Below, piece after piece: positions 44,121 through 55,102 of a DNA stretch of 64,000 bases. Positions within the stretch are counted from its first letter, which is position 1. Every line of letters begins with the position of its first letter. Both the position numbers and the translations under genes were made by a program. The DNA is from Tubulanus polymorphus (taxonomy: Eukaryota > Nemertea > Palaeonemertea > Tubulaniformes > Tubulanidae): positions 6,567,175 to 6,631,174 of the forward strand of contig NC_134032.1 of NCBI RefSeq assembly GCF_964204645.1, read 5' to 3'. The notes under the pieces were generated by a model that saw only the letters and a program-made list of their open reading frames with translations, was not told the origin of the DNA and ran no database searches.

Positions 44121-45272
44121 ATATATTGTGCATTTCCTGTCAGAATGTTTTCATACCTAGATTTAAAAAAAATTATTCAATTTGGTCGAGAAACTCCCCA
44201 ATTGTCAGGAATTGTATCCTATATATCCCGTACTTGAACTCTGCATGACCTATACTGTAAAAAACCATCTACACAGGATCCACACAATAAATCAGTGCAC
44301 TCGAAAGTCATCATACTAGACGCACGTGTTCCAGTCGTATCGTGTATCGTATCGGTTACAACCAACGGGAGGCATTAGGCCTATGCCTATTTCTAGGTTG
44401 TCTCGTTGTGTGGCTTGTTGATTGTTGGTGCTAAAAAGGTTTGAAACCAGCTGTGGAATACAGTTTTTGAGAACCTGGGACCTATTCACGAAGCACCTGT
44501 AAAAGTTACGTGTCACGTAAGATTTACTGCTACGATTCTGCTACTGTTGTCGTTGTTCGTACTGTTTGTGTTGCCCGTAGTTATCGAGTTGCGCTTGAAA
44601 CTGTCAATGCTGGGTGCATTAACTATATCTTCTGTTAGGCGGTTATTTACAACACGTTGACTGAAAAAGTTCTTCCGAATTTTTTTCCTTGATCGGGATA
44701 TTGCTTCAGTGAGTGCCCCCTAGTTCTACGGCTGTGGTTCTGCGGTATTAGTCGCTCGGGAGTTGATACGGTAGTGCCCGTGTAGGCAGTTGTAGACGGT
44801 GATCATGTCACCATGTGAACGCCTGTAACTCAGCGTCGGTAGTTTGAGTTATCATCCGTTGTTGATATGATGAGTCTTTTAGAGTTGGGACTAACTTTGT
44901 TGCTCGTATTTGTACTTTTTCGTAGGAATCAGCCATGTCTTTCTTCTGGTAGGGACTAAGGTTGAATCGCATACTCCAATATTAGACGAGCAAGTGCTTT
45001 ATTATCGCACAGAAGGTAATCAAGGCCGACGGAAGCAATTTTTTAGTGGTACGGCCATTCATGTACCGGTATCTAAGGTCAAGAGGTTTTCCCACCGAAA
45101 AATGTTGGCTTTTTGAGGTTCTAATATGCGTTTTCCCACCAAAAATAACTTTTTAAACGTATATTTTTCTACTTCAAAATATTACTTACCAAGCATCCTA
45201 CGGTGGTAAATGTATCACCACCACCACCATCACATCACGATAGGTAGAACACAATATCCGTGTTGACGCGAT

Positions 45273-45408
45273 GAGGAGAGAATCCCACAATGATAATAAA
45301 AAGTCCGAAAATGAAACTTCGAGATAGTAGTTTATTTCAACGTTTCGACTATATCCTAATAGTCATCTTCAGGAATAATTTTTATTATCATTGTGGGATT
45401 CTCTCCTC
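45273..45408. mobile_element. 136-bp element with perfect 30-bp terminal inverted repeats
   Basis: GAGGAGAGAATCCCACAATG and its next 10 bases (45273-45302) are exactly inverted at 45379-45408. The 76-nt loop holds a hammerhead-like core on the minus strand. No target duplication is obvious. Confidence 0.8.
45341..45372 (-). ncRNA. Hammerhead ribozyme-like core
   Basis: Minus strand: CTGAAGA, a stem-loop with GACTAT/ATAGTC arms, then GAAACG. These match the hammerhead C-U-G-A-N-G-A box, helix II and the GAAA box in the right order and spacing. Downstream, a partner for helix III (AAACTAC) is imperfect. Such motifs are known in terminal repeats of Penelope-like elements and in retrozymes; no Penelope protein is visible here. 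Confidence 0.45.
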
Positions 45409-46194
45409 ACCATCACATGGTCTTGATTGCGTCATAGTTGACCTAAGGTATGTCTTGACTCTTCGCAAAGCATCAAATGACCTTTCACTAACTGACACTT
45501 TAAATACCCCTTGGCCAAAATGTAAGTTTTGTTTATAATGCATTAGTCGACACACATAAGTGTGCTTCTAACCCATTTCTCTGCTCTAACTCATGCCAGA
45601 ATCTATTTGGAAGTATGGTGCTTTTAATTTTTGTGTAAACAACCCTCAGTGCTATGGGTCCGTGCCTGGGGCGATTGGCAGATGTTTGTTGTCAAAAGCA
45701 CAAAAAGTCAATCACTCAGGGACTCCGACTTGTAGGGTTATATACGGCCAAAACTCTCAACCATCAAAGTTGTACAAGGTCAGTCAAAAAAAAAAAACAA
45801 TAGTAATGTAAAAAAGTGGTACCGCTGCACCGCTTCCCTCGGCCTTGAGGTTAAACGGTTTTTTATCGAGGTGCTCAAAGGATCTCTTGATAACTCCAGT
45901 CATTCTATGTCCTCTGTTTACAACTGAGGTATGCTGTGCTTGAAATTCTAACATTTCGTCGATTTTCACGCCTAAGTCTTTTTCTTCGGTTACTGCTCTC
46001 AGCTGGTGGATGATGGTGTTGTTGACTAGGGGAGACCCGGGCATCTCAACCACCTGTTCACCTTGAGCCACCCTGGATAGATTCAATACTAGATCAGTGA
46101 AACATTTTTTCTTTAAATTTTAATACATCTGTTGCCAACTAATTTTGCTAAAAAGTTTTACATTTTGTCTTGGCAAACTCTATAATGGAAAGAT

Positions 46195-47088
46195 CACAAA
46201 TTATGACCTTTTTAGTGCCCAAAAAGACCTGAAAATTAGTGTCCTGTAGCTTCCTACTGGTTTGCCATTTCTCATTGCAATTTTTGATAGGTATTCTGTG
46301 GAAAGGGTTGTTTTATACCTGAGTCAGGTATTTTTGATCGGCCAATTGTGACGCAATTGGCGGCCATCTTGGTATCATCAGTACTCATTGGTAGGTGGGA
46401 AAAAGTTTTTCCACATTATATTGATACCTAAGCATATTTTGTTACCACAATTAATTGCAAAGTTGTAGCTCGTGACATCATCAATGATTGTGGTGAGTTT
46501 TAAGGACATTAGTTATTCTATATGGTCACCAGGGGGCGTTGAATAGTGGAATAACTTCGTATTTCCTTATTAGATTGGTACCTACGTAGGCATATTTTGT
46601 TACCATGATCAATTGCAAAGTTGTAGTTTATGACATTTTCTATGATTATGGTGAGTTTTAAGGTCATTGGGTTTTGAATATGGTCACCAGGGGGGGGGGG
46701 GGGGCGTTGAATAGTAGAATACTTAGTATTTCCATATTAAATTGGTAACGAGACATATTTTGTTATCATGATCAATTGCAAGGTTGTAGTTTATGACATG
46801 TTCTATGATTATGGTGTGTTTTAAGGTCATTGGGTTTTGAATATGGTCACCAGGGGGCATTGAATAGTAGAATACTTAGTATTTCCATATTAAATTGGTA
46901 ACGAGACATATTTTGTCATCACAATCAATTACAAAATCGTAGCTGCTGACATGTTCTATGATTGTGGTGAGGTTCAAGGTCATTGGTTTTTGTATATGGT
47001 CACCAGGTGGCGTTGAACATTGAAAATGTTAGATTGTTGAGCATTGGAAACCACTTCCCAAGTGGGCATGGTGTCCCTGGACCCCTAG
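46195..47088 (+). mobile_element. HINE-type repeat, copy 6 (left end missing)
   Basis: Begins inside the unique part (AGCTTCCTACTGGTTTGCCA), has four monomers (46.38-47.01 kb), the hairpin CCACTTCCCAAGTGG and the terminal CTAG at 47085-47088. The second monomer has a G-run of about 14 (46689-46704) in place of CAGGGGGCG. Confidence 0.8.
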
Positions 47089-47613
47089 TTTCTCTTCTGG
47101 TTGCTCTGCCTGTCCTTCGCAGGGGCGGATCTAGGGACTGTCTTGTATAAGGCGCGAACGGAGGGTGGGGGATCTGGGGGTTATCCCGTCAGACTACATG
47201 TATTTCAAATTCGATGTGCATATTTGTGCAATTTCCTGCATTTTACAACTAATACAAGAGGAAATGAGTAGATTATTGCAACACAACTCTCAAACCGGGG
47301 CTCGACAATAAGAAATAAACGCTCGGAACTTCGAGGGGCCCTGGTCCCTCGGGTCTCGCCGTTTCTAGATCAGCCGCTGCTTCGAAAGCTCTTCGTTTCG
47401 CGGCAGATGTTACAATTCAATGTATCATTGTTACATAATATACATTACAGACTGGTGGCCGCTTAGTAGCAGCAACCTGTCCAACCTTGGGCAATAATTA
47501 GACCATTGAAGGGTTGACCATTGAAGGGTTTATGTTAGCGGTAGGGAATCAAATCCTTGTAAGGAATGGATGAAGGTCTCTGAATTCTTGCATGAATTAC
47601 ACCACGAACCTTA

Positions 47614-48176
47614 AGGCGTTTTGTGAGCCGATTCGATTAGGTCGATTAGCTATTATGCGCATTTGTGAGCCAATGTGTTTAGGCTAATCGGTACATTTGT
47701 GAGACGATTTACATAAACTGATTAGGCAAATGCTCCTAATCGTCCCAGGAGGTGTTTAGGCGATTCGATTAGACCTGTTTACAATCAAAAATTAAAATTG
47801 CGGAGTGAATTCTTCTTCGTTATATTGTTCAACAGTTTTTTCAACATAATCATTAATCCGCGGTTTTTTATAGATACTTTTTGTATGTTTCATTACTTCT
47901 GTTTCAAGAAATATACTGGAACTCGTAGGGCATAAGAGATTATTTCTGACGGCTGTAATCTTCCCATTTTTATTTTGGTCTAGGTATTTGTCAGTTTTGA
48001 GCAGCTCATTGATAATAAGAAGCGCTGAACTCTTTTTCTTGTTGTCCATGGAGGCAGCCATGTTACCTGATCGTAGTAACTAAACTGCTCATTTGTGGAC
48101 CAAAGCTAATCAAATCAAAAGTGCACCTAATCGCACTAGCTAATCAAAACCTAATCTATTCAGCTCACAAAAACCT
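47614..48176 (-). mobile_element. PIF/Harbinger-derived element, 563 bp, TTA duplication
   Basis: The termini AGGCGTTTTGTGAGCCGA and, reversed from the right, AGGTTTTTGTGAGCTGAA are flanked by TTA at 47611-47613 and 48177-48179. Subterminal GATTAG/CTAATC motifs are dense on both sides. PIF/Harbinger elements make 3-bp TWA duplications. Inside is an intact minus frame (47792-48061). Confidence 0.75.
47792..48061 (-). CDS. N-terminal fragment of a Harbinger-type protein, 89 codons
   Basis: A complete frame from an ATG in good context (GCAGCCATGGC... region) to a stop. The end, DYVEKTVEQYNEEEFTPQF, resembles the segment just before the DDE domain of Harbinger transposases, where a (N/D)-x-x-F-x-x-x-F-R-M motif normally begins. 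The catalytic domain is absent, so this is a deletion derivative. Its openness may be chance or may mean a recent origin. Confidence 0.5.
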   Translation of the reverse strand: MAASMDNKKKSSALLIINELLKTDKYLDQNKNGKITAVRNNLLCPTSSSIFLETEVMKHTKSIYKKPRINDYVEKTVEQYNEEEFTPQF

Positions 48177-48189
48177 TTAGTGTCTGATA

Positions 48190-48452
48190 AGGTCACGTAT
48201 AGAGCGAAAAGGTGAAGCCAAAATCAGTCGACCATTTTGGAAACAAAAAAGGTAACACACAGCCGACCTGTGTCCGACACACCCATTTCATAAGCTGATG
48301 GGCACTTCGTAGATACAAATATACGAATGATTGATTGATCAAAGCATGGCTTCAAAATTTCCCGTGAAAATTTAAAAAATAATGTGTAAAAATTGCTGAT
48401 TTCGGCAGTCGGCCATCTTGATTCTGATCAGGTCAGTTTTTGGGTACAGGAT
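48190..48452 (-). mobile_element. HINE-type repeat, copy 7 (internal fragment)
   Basis: Matches only the unique part: GACACACCCATTTCATAAGCTG, ACAAATATACGAATGATTGATTG and GCAGTCGGCCATCTTGATTC. Both ends and all monomers are absent. It starts 14 bp from the Harbinger element. Confidence 0.65.
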
Positions 48453-48584
48453 CACCGACGGGGCATTATTCCTGTTATATATGGGCAGTATTTTGACCAT
48501 AGTAATTTGCTCTGATTAGAATCCCACACTAATCCCTCGATTCAAAAAATTAGTAGAAGAAATACAACATAGAGAAAAGAACAG

Positions 48585-48655
48585 TATTCGAACTCAGGCC
48601 TGCAAGCGCTAACATAGTGACACTGCTGGACCACCAAGGCAGCCAAATACAGTTG
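48585..48655 (-). repeat. tRNA-like SINE remnant
   Basis: The minus strand has TGGTGGTCCAGCAGTG (A-box-like) and GAGTTCGAATACTG (B-box) about 40 nt apart. It differs from the tRNA-Glu-like SINE elsewhere in the window. Not a functional tRNA: no acceptor stem pairing that I can see. Confidence 0.45.
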
Positions 48656-48767
48656 GAATGTTTTACCTACACATGGCCCTCAACCTAAACCATCTGGACC
48701 ATATAGATCTTTAGTACATGCATTATGAAATGAGATAAGATTTTGAATAAAGTGAATTTGACGCGTC

Positions 48768-49730
48768 GTCATTGCCTCCCCATTGCTCTCACAAAATTCA
48801 ACCGTTAGATGTCAGTGTATATGGCCCCTTGAAGAAATACTATAACAAGGCTGTTAATGAATGGAATCTCTCCCAGGAAAGCGCAAAACCATATACGATT
48901 TACCTGGTGTTTTTGCTCGAGCATTTGTGCAAGCACTTTCGCCAACCAACATCATTGAAGGCTTCAAGAAAACAGGAATATCTCCTATAAACTCAGATGT
49001 ATTTGTTGACGCTGATTTTCTACCGTCAGAGGCGTTGAGACCAATACCCCAAACGGCATGGAGGAAGACCAAACCTCATCAATCTCTGATAAACAGCCCA
49101 CTTCTAGTATTTTAGATGTAAATCCTCAGCCCCAACAACTAAATGGTTCGACCATATCATCAAGTTCAGACGACACAGAGCAAAAGGGCCAGGAGAAAAG
49201 TTTCTGCAACAGTGAGATACACCTCAAAGAAATTCTTTGCTTCAAAAATTTAATGAAAGGTCAGCAACTAAACGAAAATCCACTGTATCAAGACTCCAGC
49301 AATCAAAATCTTTTGATTGTTAAGAATAGTCACGAATCTGGTGAATCTGAAGACGATGGCAATGTGCCACTGATTTCTGATACTGATCTTTCTGGAGATG
49401 AGGTAGTGGATGTGCCTTTTGAAGTTAGCCGTGATCCCGAAGTTGGAGATAATGTTTTCGTTAAGCTAACATCAGACCTTAATAGAACCAATCACTATGT
49501 TGCTGAAATTATGGAGATTGATGAGGAGGATACGGATTCATGTTGTGAACTATTTCAAACAGAGTAAGAAGACCAAAGGTCATTTCTCGAAATCAGAAGA
49601 ACCATCATCTGTATGCAGAAAGGATATTCTTATTTGTCCTATGCCAAAGCCCGAGAGTGTTGGTGGAACAAAACGTACTGCTTGTATTCTTCGGTTTCCG
49701 GTGGATCTGACACAGTATAAAATTCAGTAA
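48768..49730 (+). pseudogene. Pogo-type (DDE, CENP-B-related) transposase C-terminal relic
   Basis: PPHCSHKIQPLDVSVYGPLK (48772 on) is the conserved block that follows the second catalytic Asp in pogo/jerky-type transposases. It continues as YYNKAVNEW, then, after a frameshift near 48870, TIYDLPGVFARAF, NIIEGFKKTGISPINSDVF. The acidic tail (49058-49567) and the end ILRFPVDLTQYKIQ (49690-49730) are also typical. Three frameshifts and the missing N-terminal half (DNA-binding domain and first catalytic residues) make it dead. Confidence 0.8.
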
Positions 49731-49998
49731 GCAGCATCACATGCGACTGTTCGGGACTGGAGTTGCTACTGAAAATTACATTTAGTTAGCATAATTTTTA
49801 CGACGCAAGACCTGGTTGGTCTATAAAAGTTTATCCTGTGTTGGTTAAACATGTATTTTTAATTTCAAATCATATATTGATGTTTGAAGTTTATTTTTTT
49901 AAATTGGTAATAAACAACGTTGTTCATATTTTTTTTATAGATAAAATCTTGCATTTTTATTATTAGTGTTTCATCGTGCCCGACATGATTGTTCAACG

Positions 49999-50026
49999 TG
50001 CCCCGTGACAGGGGCACGTTGAACCG
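49999..50026. repeat. Perfect palindrome CAACGTGCCCC/GGGGCACGTTG
   Basis: 11-bp arms with a 6-nt loop. It repeats the GGGGCACCTTGAAC motif of the pogo-like tip about 190 bp before the right end, so it is probably a subterminal transposase-binding site. Confidence 0.7.
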
Positions 50027-50397
50027 GCAAACTCCAAATTTTCTCCCACAAATTTCATAGATTATGCATGGGCGCAAGCTATACAACATCTGACCTAGGA
50101 CGGACATTCAAATGAAGTTTATCATCCAACAGAAATATTGATGTGATTTCAGTAGATGTGGCATACACGATAAAAAAGTGAAAAACCTGTTCAAGGTGCC
50201 CCGGTTTCCCCTATTGTGTTACACATAATTTAACGGCAGGGTTGTGAACGTTCGGGAGAAAAACCTGATCAGGCCTCAGCCCAGTGACTAAGCCCTGAAG
50301 AGTGAACAGAGAGCAAGTGTACATCGTTATAAACAAGAGGATTCATCTTCAAAGTTTTCATTCAATTCTAAATTAAAGATTTCACATCTACCGGTAT

Positions 50398-52280
50398 ATA
50401 CTTAAACGTGGACTCGTTGACTACAAAGAAAGCCGAAATCCGTGCAGTAGTTGAGATGCATCGGCCAGCTATCATAGGTATCAAATAACTGAAAGAAGGT
50501 CGAGATTTGATCTTCAAGCGTGTGAACTCTACTTCGAAGGTTACGAACAGGGGTGGCGGAAGCTTATTAATTTGGTCCGACCACAGGAAAAAGAGGAACT
50601 CTTATCCTAGTCGGTAGAGTTCTGTGGATCGTTAAAAGTAGATAATCTGTTGTTTGCTGATGCGCATTATCAGAGGTGGGCGGGGATAAAATCAAAAAGG
50701 AACAAATAAATAAATAAACAAATAAATAAATGTGCGGAACTAAATAGTAAAATATTGGTCAGGTCAATAACGCTCCAAACGCCCTAGTTCCGCCGCATAT
50801 GATGAACTATTCCATACTATCGAGCAAGATGGACAGCTGGAGGATATGTCTGCTAAAAGACTTGAACCTAGTGCTCTGTGATCGTGTAGACACAAAAAAG
50901 TTTACAAGTTTGTTGATTGCACCACAGCAGGCAACTCATCTCTACTTATAGAACTCCAAGCAACAGTCATAAGAAAACAAAGGGTAAAGAAACAGCTAAT
51001 CCCCCAGACATACTCCTTATTGGTGATTTTAAGTTTTAAAGCATTGATTTTGGAATGGGCAATCAGTTAAGAAGGTCTAGATCAAGCGGTAACACTCTTT
51101 TTAAAAGCCACTCAGGTTGCATTCCGTGTGCAACATCAGAAGGAACTCACAAGATGCAGAGAAGGGAAATTCTTTTCAAACTGAGAAGAGCTGGTCGAAG
51201 GGATCACAGTAGCAATTGGATTGGGGAAAAGTGATCACTTTACGCTCTTCATCAAAGTGGACCACTCCAATGTCAAGCCACCAGAACAGTAAAGAATCAA
51301 CTACCCAAAGGCAGATTTAGAAAGACTCTGCTGATATGCAGGAGACGAACTGGGGCAGTGGGCTGGATCGTCTAGGCGTGAATAAAAGCAAGATTGAAAA
51401 TGCTGTCCAGCGACCAGTACAGCTCAAATCAGTTGGTCGAGCTTGCACTAAGAAACTTAGTAGTGGATGTAGCCCTATGCTCTTTGTAATCTACATCAAC
51501 GACCTGCCTAACTTCTGAGCAATTAGTGTAAAACTGTTAGCAGATGACACAAAACTGTTCACCCGCAGTGATGTACCAGGTGCCACAAGCCGACCTCGAC
51601 AAGCTTCCACAAAAGTGCGTCGTCCTGAAGCTTGGCAGCGCTCCTGCAACTACCCACCCTTGGGCAATGTAGAAACAGATGTGACATGATAGATCTTCAT
51701 AAGTTTATTCATGGAATGTACGATTATGAATGGCCAAACTTCGAGATAATCGATGACCGCACAATCAGGGGGAAGTCTCAGGTTAGCCAAACAACGATAA
51801 CAATAATAACTGACATTAATACAGCACGGGTATCCAAACTAGAGTCTGTTAAAATGCGTTCAAAACTTGGTATTATTACCCCAGCAACTCTGTTCATGTA
51901 TCAGTCAGCTCTACCTGGGGAGAAGTAACATCCGAGCAACTCCTAAGCGCTCAAGTGTCATCTATCAGCCCAGGTACCCATCTACTACTGGGTGGAAAGA
52001 GGCATTGAGGATACGTGTATTGCCCGAGGACACTACGGTAAAGTAAGGGATTCAACCCACGACCTGGCTTCCCAAAGCCGAATGCTCTAACTACTCGGCC
52101 ACCCCAATCCCTTACACTGTAGGCTGGACCTTCACAGCAAACATTTCAGAGGATGGTAAAAATCTGATACAGCCTTCCAGAGTGTGCAATGAGAGACCCA
52201 TCCTTGAACAGCATCAAGAGCAGATTCGATACACACTGGGGGATCTAACCAGTGTCTATATTCCAACTTGCCAGTCTTAA
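50398..52280 (+). pseudogene. Second LINE (CR1/L2-type) ORF2, heavily decayed
   Basis: Pieces in order on the plus strand: KAEIRAVVEMHRPAIIGI (about 50430, start of the AP-endonuclease), PPDILLIGDFKF (about 51005) and SDHFTLFIKVDH (about 51230, end of the endonuclease), MLFVIYINDLPNF (about 51478) and KLLADDTKLF (about 51535, reverse transcriptase active site with A-D-D kept), and RCDMIDLHKFIHG (about 51675, C-terminal tail). Many stops and frameshifts, and most of the reverse transcriptase fingers are missing. Confidence 0.75.
52045..52115 (-). repeat. tRNA-derived SINE head or tRNA pseudogene
   Basis: The minus strand runs GTAAGGGATT ... AATCCCTTAC, a 10-bp terminal pairing, with A-box-like TGGCCGAGTAG and B-box-like GGGTTGAATCCC at tRNA spacing. 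Because it lies at the end of a LINE remnant and lacks a clear anticodon stem, a SINE head is more likely than a gene. Confidence 0.5.
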
Positions 52281-54195
52281 ATCCATGCATTGTACAAAAG
52301 TTTTGCCACAAATATTAGAGCTACGCATGCCGCATAAATCAAATGCAGTTCAAAAATTAATCGGAATGATCAGACCAGTCAGGGCCTCATACATCTAAAA
52401 CTCCAAAGATCAAGCTTATGGCACACACAAGGGCTTCCTCCAGATAAGTCTGTGAAAAGTCAACCTCCCTTAGGAATTTAGAAATTCTGATATTGAGTGC
52501 AGGAAAATGAGGACTTACACCTGGCAAATTGAATTATTCATACTAAAAAATTAAAGACTTCAGCACCATTTTGTGGTGTTTTCTCCAAATGATGACTCAC
52601 GCTTAGTAAATTCAAATTGGAATACAAGAAAAGAAGGCTCGAAAAATGTCTTCATAATGTAACATAAAATCAAATGATTCAGACTTCAAATTTAGAGGAC
52701 CAACCACAACTAAGTCTTTGATTGCATGCAATTTATTTCATTAAAAAACCAACAAATATGTTCATACTGGGTACAGAGTTTTAACTCCCTCCCCTAAACT
52801 GTTCAAACTAGGAACAACATACACAACCGATGCATGGTGCAATGCAATCTTGGGATTGTGATAGGCCTACATATTCAATTTCACACTGCCACTGAATGCA
52901 CTTGAAAAGAGCTCCATCTTAGGTAACCGCTCATCCAAAGTAAATGCAATGCGTCATGGATATCCTGTACATGTGCTTGTTCCTAGTTTGATGAAATTGT
53001 TAGTGGTATATACTTTATATCATTAAAAACAACCATTTATAAGAAAATACTCTTTCAATTATTTAACAATGGCAAAATTTCCCAGAGGCCAGTTTTGCTA
53101 AACAAAATTCTGACTAGTTACTTATGTCAACTTTCTCATGATGACTTCAACGATGATGACTTTATTCTCAATAAAATGTACGATTCAGTACAATTCTGAT
53201 GCATTACGAATGACAACCCTTAAATTTTCATTGACATCAATGATCATATAAAAATATCTAGATGAAGAATAAACTAGGGGTCCAAAGTGGGCTAAAAAAT
53301 AAATCACAATACAGCAAAATGCACAATTTCCTATGAATTTTGTTTATGGTATTCACAGCAATTGCAAACATTTCCCAAATTGTTGCTAAAAAGGCATGAA
53401 TTTCCAAAAACAAATACTACATTGGCACATTACAGTAAAAGATAAACATAACACCATTTTGTAAATAGTTCAACTGGAAGTTGAAAGGTCGGGCGACATC
53501 AAAAGAAAACACTGTTCTTCAGGCCCAACCGACCCAATATATAGGCCTAGCTGTTTCAAATAATTATTTTCGTAATGAAGTAAAATTGCCTATTGATCCC
53601 ATTTCAGAATTTTGGGTGAAATAACTTTTTTCAAAAAATATCTATGTAGACCCTCCACAAAGCTCTCCATTGTCATAATTTTTTTTTCTTTTTAATCAAA
53701 GTGCGGTGTCGGCACTGAGTTGGACATCATCAAATTATTTCATTACATCAATTATTACATTTAACCATATGATTCTGGAAATGGTACAGCTGTGCTCAGG
53801 CAATTTTGTTTATCCGACATTAATGGCAACCTTGGAATGTATAATTCCAGGAATTTTGTAGAAAATATACTATAGGCCTATAACAGATTTTGATGTTTTC
53901 TTTTCATTCACAGTTTCCATATGGGAAATATGTTCAAAATATAGTTTTTATAGTTTCTTGCATAAAAACCTCAACTTCTTTTTATTACTGTGGTCTTCTG
54001 GCTGCTAATCATATTTTTAACTGGAAATTTGGTCCTGTAAAAAATAATTCACTATCTACCCACTTTCAGAATACCCCAAATCTTATTTCTATGAATAGAA
54101 AAAAGTAATTTCCTACACCTACCCATTTTTGTGATTGCCTAACCCGAGGGTATAGCCTAACCTTAATTAGATTAAAACAAACTACATGTCATCCT
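52281..54195. other. No gene; one minimal HINE footprint at 53274-53297
   Basis: AT-rich, no frames above 72 codons. CTAGGGGTCCAAAGTGGGCT at 53274 joins the two tips of the HINE family with nothing between. Confidence 0.5.
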
Positions 54196-54197
54196 CA

Positions 54198-54842
54198 CTT
54201 GCCAGGGTTTGATTGCCTCCCACGGAAGCTCAAGCCAAACAAACCCTGGCGGAAATTCCTTCATTGCACCACCCAAGATTTCTTGGGTGAACAGATTGCC
54301 GCTCAGCGCACAGAGTGACCACCTGCCGAGCGGAGGTGGTCAAGGGGTGGTCCTGAAAATTGGTAATTTAAAAAGGGCAGCTATTTGGCAATGCTCAGGG
54401 ATAAAAACGGGTAAATCAGAAAGGTCAGAAATGTCAATTAATAAATGAAACTAATGTTCGCAACGACCAGCATTGAGTGGGGGAGTGTCCCTCTCGTGTT
54501 TAGAAAACTCTCTAAAAGGTCGGAAATCCATTTTTGGACAGAAGATGCTAGGGCTGCAAGCGCCAACATTTGTGGGGCCCTCCCACAAATTTTTGGACAA
54601 AATGGGGCTTTTCTGCTCTTTATCAGCAACTGTTTGGATACATGTTTATCTCTTTAGAATTTTCTTTGCAAAGAAAAAAAAAATCCAGACTTTTTGTGAG
54701 GTCAATTTGAATTTTGAAGAATATGCCCTTGATCCGATTGGCCCAAGAAATCTTAGGCAGTATAATAGTCCAATGAAGGGTCTGCAGTCAGAGTTTGTGT
54801 TTGTGTGAGTTTCGCCAGAAGGTTATCAAACCCTGGTAAGTG
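54198..54842. mobile_element. Possible hAT-like non-coding element, 640 bp
   Basis: ACTTGCCAGGGTTTGAT at the left is inverted at the right (ATCAAACCCTGGTAAGT) with one mismatch. CAGGGTT tips recall hAT ends. Internal small palindromes (CACCCAAG/CTTGGGTG, ATTTGTGGG/CCCACAAAT) are present. No target duplication was recognised. Confidence 0.45.
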
Positions 54843-54889
54843 AAGATGCTACATGTATATACAAATGTAACTGCACTAAAAACACATTT

Positions 54890-54965
54890 GCTGCCGATGA
54901 CGAGATAAATCGTCATGGTGGGTGCAACGCAGTTTGCCATGACGAGTTATATCGTCATCGATTCA
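54890..54965. repeat. Imperfect palindrome with GATGACGA/TCGTCATC arms
   Basis: GCCGATGACGAGATAAATCG at the left and CGAGTTATATCGTCATCGAT at the right, plus an inner CGTCATGG/CCATGACG pair. Probably a MITE. Confidence 0.5.
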
Positions 54966-55102
54966 ATGTCATTTCATAACGTTATTAACAACCTGGCAGA
55001 GGCGAGAAACCAGCTAAGAATCGTCTGGCAGTATGGAGAGACAAAGATACTATGATATAGTGGGAAACCAAGTTTCGTGCACACCTGAAATTCTTTTAAA
55101 AA

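Larger units (their letters stand above)
44530..46028 (-). pseudogene. LINE (CR1/Jockey-type) ORF2 C-terminal part, interrupted
   Basis: 46086-45830 reads AVTEEKDLGVKID, NRGHRMTGVIKRSFEHLD, the region after the reverse transcriptase palm. 44950-44530 reads EKVQIRATKLVPTLKDSSY, RSHGDMITVYNCLHG and RKKIRKNFFSQRVVNN, the conserved C-terminal tail of this LINE type, with several stops and a frameshift. Between them are about 900 bp including a 136-bp TIR element (45273-45408). The left end of a pogo-like element sits in it at 46029. Reading across that element's TA duplication, LINE-like sequence may resume at 50214. Confidence 0.75.
46029..50211 (+). mobile_element. Pogo-like DNA transposon, decayed, with later insertions
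   Basis: The left tip GGGGAGACCCGGGCATCTCA and the right tip, reversed, GGGGAAACCGGGGCACCTTG agree at 18 of 24 positions and are flanked by TA on both sides (46027-46028 and 50212-50213), the pogo/Tc1-mariner duplication. Inside, 48768-49730 is a pogo-type transposase C-terminal relic. The N-terminal half of the transposase is lost and the space is taken by HINE copies 6 and 7 and a Harbinger-derived element. The left tip lies in a LINE fragment that is itself open across the junction by chance. Confidence 0.55.

Noticed and set aside
48854-49072. 72-codon minus frame
   Set aside because: Antisense to the pogo-type transposase relic.
52045-52115. Functional tRNA gene on the minus strand
   Set aside because: A- and B-boxes and end pairing are present, but the anticodon stem is not clear and a LINE remnant adjoins it. 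A SINE head is more likely.
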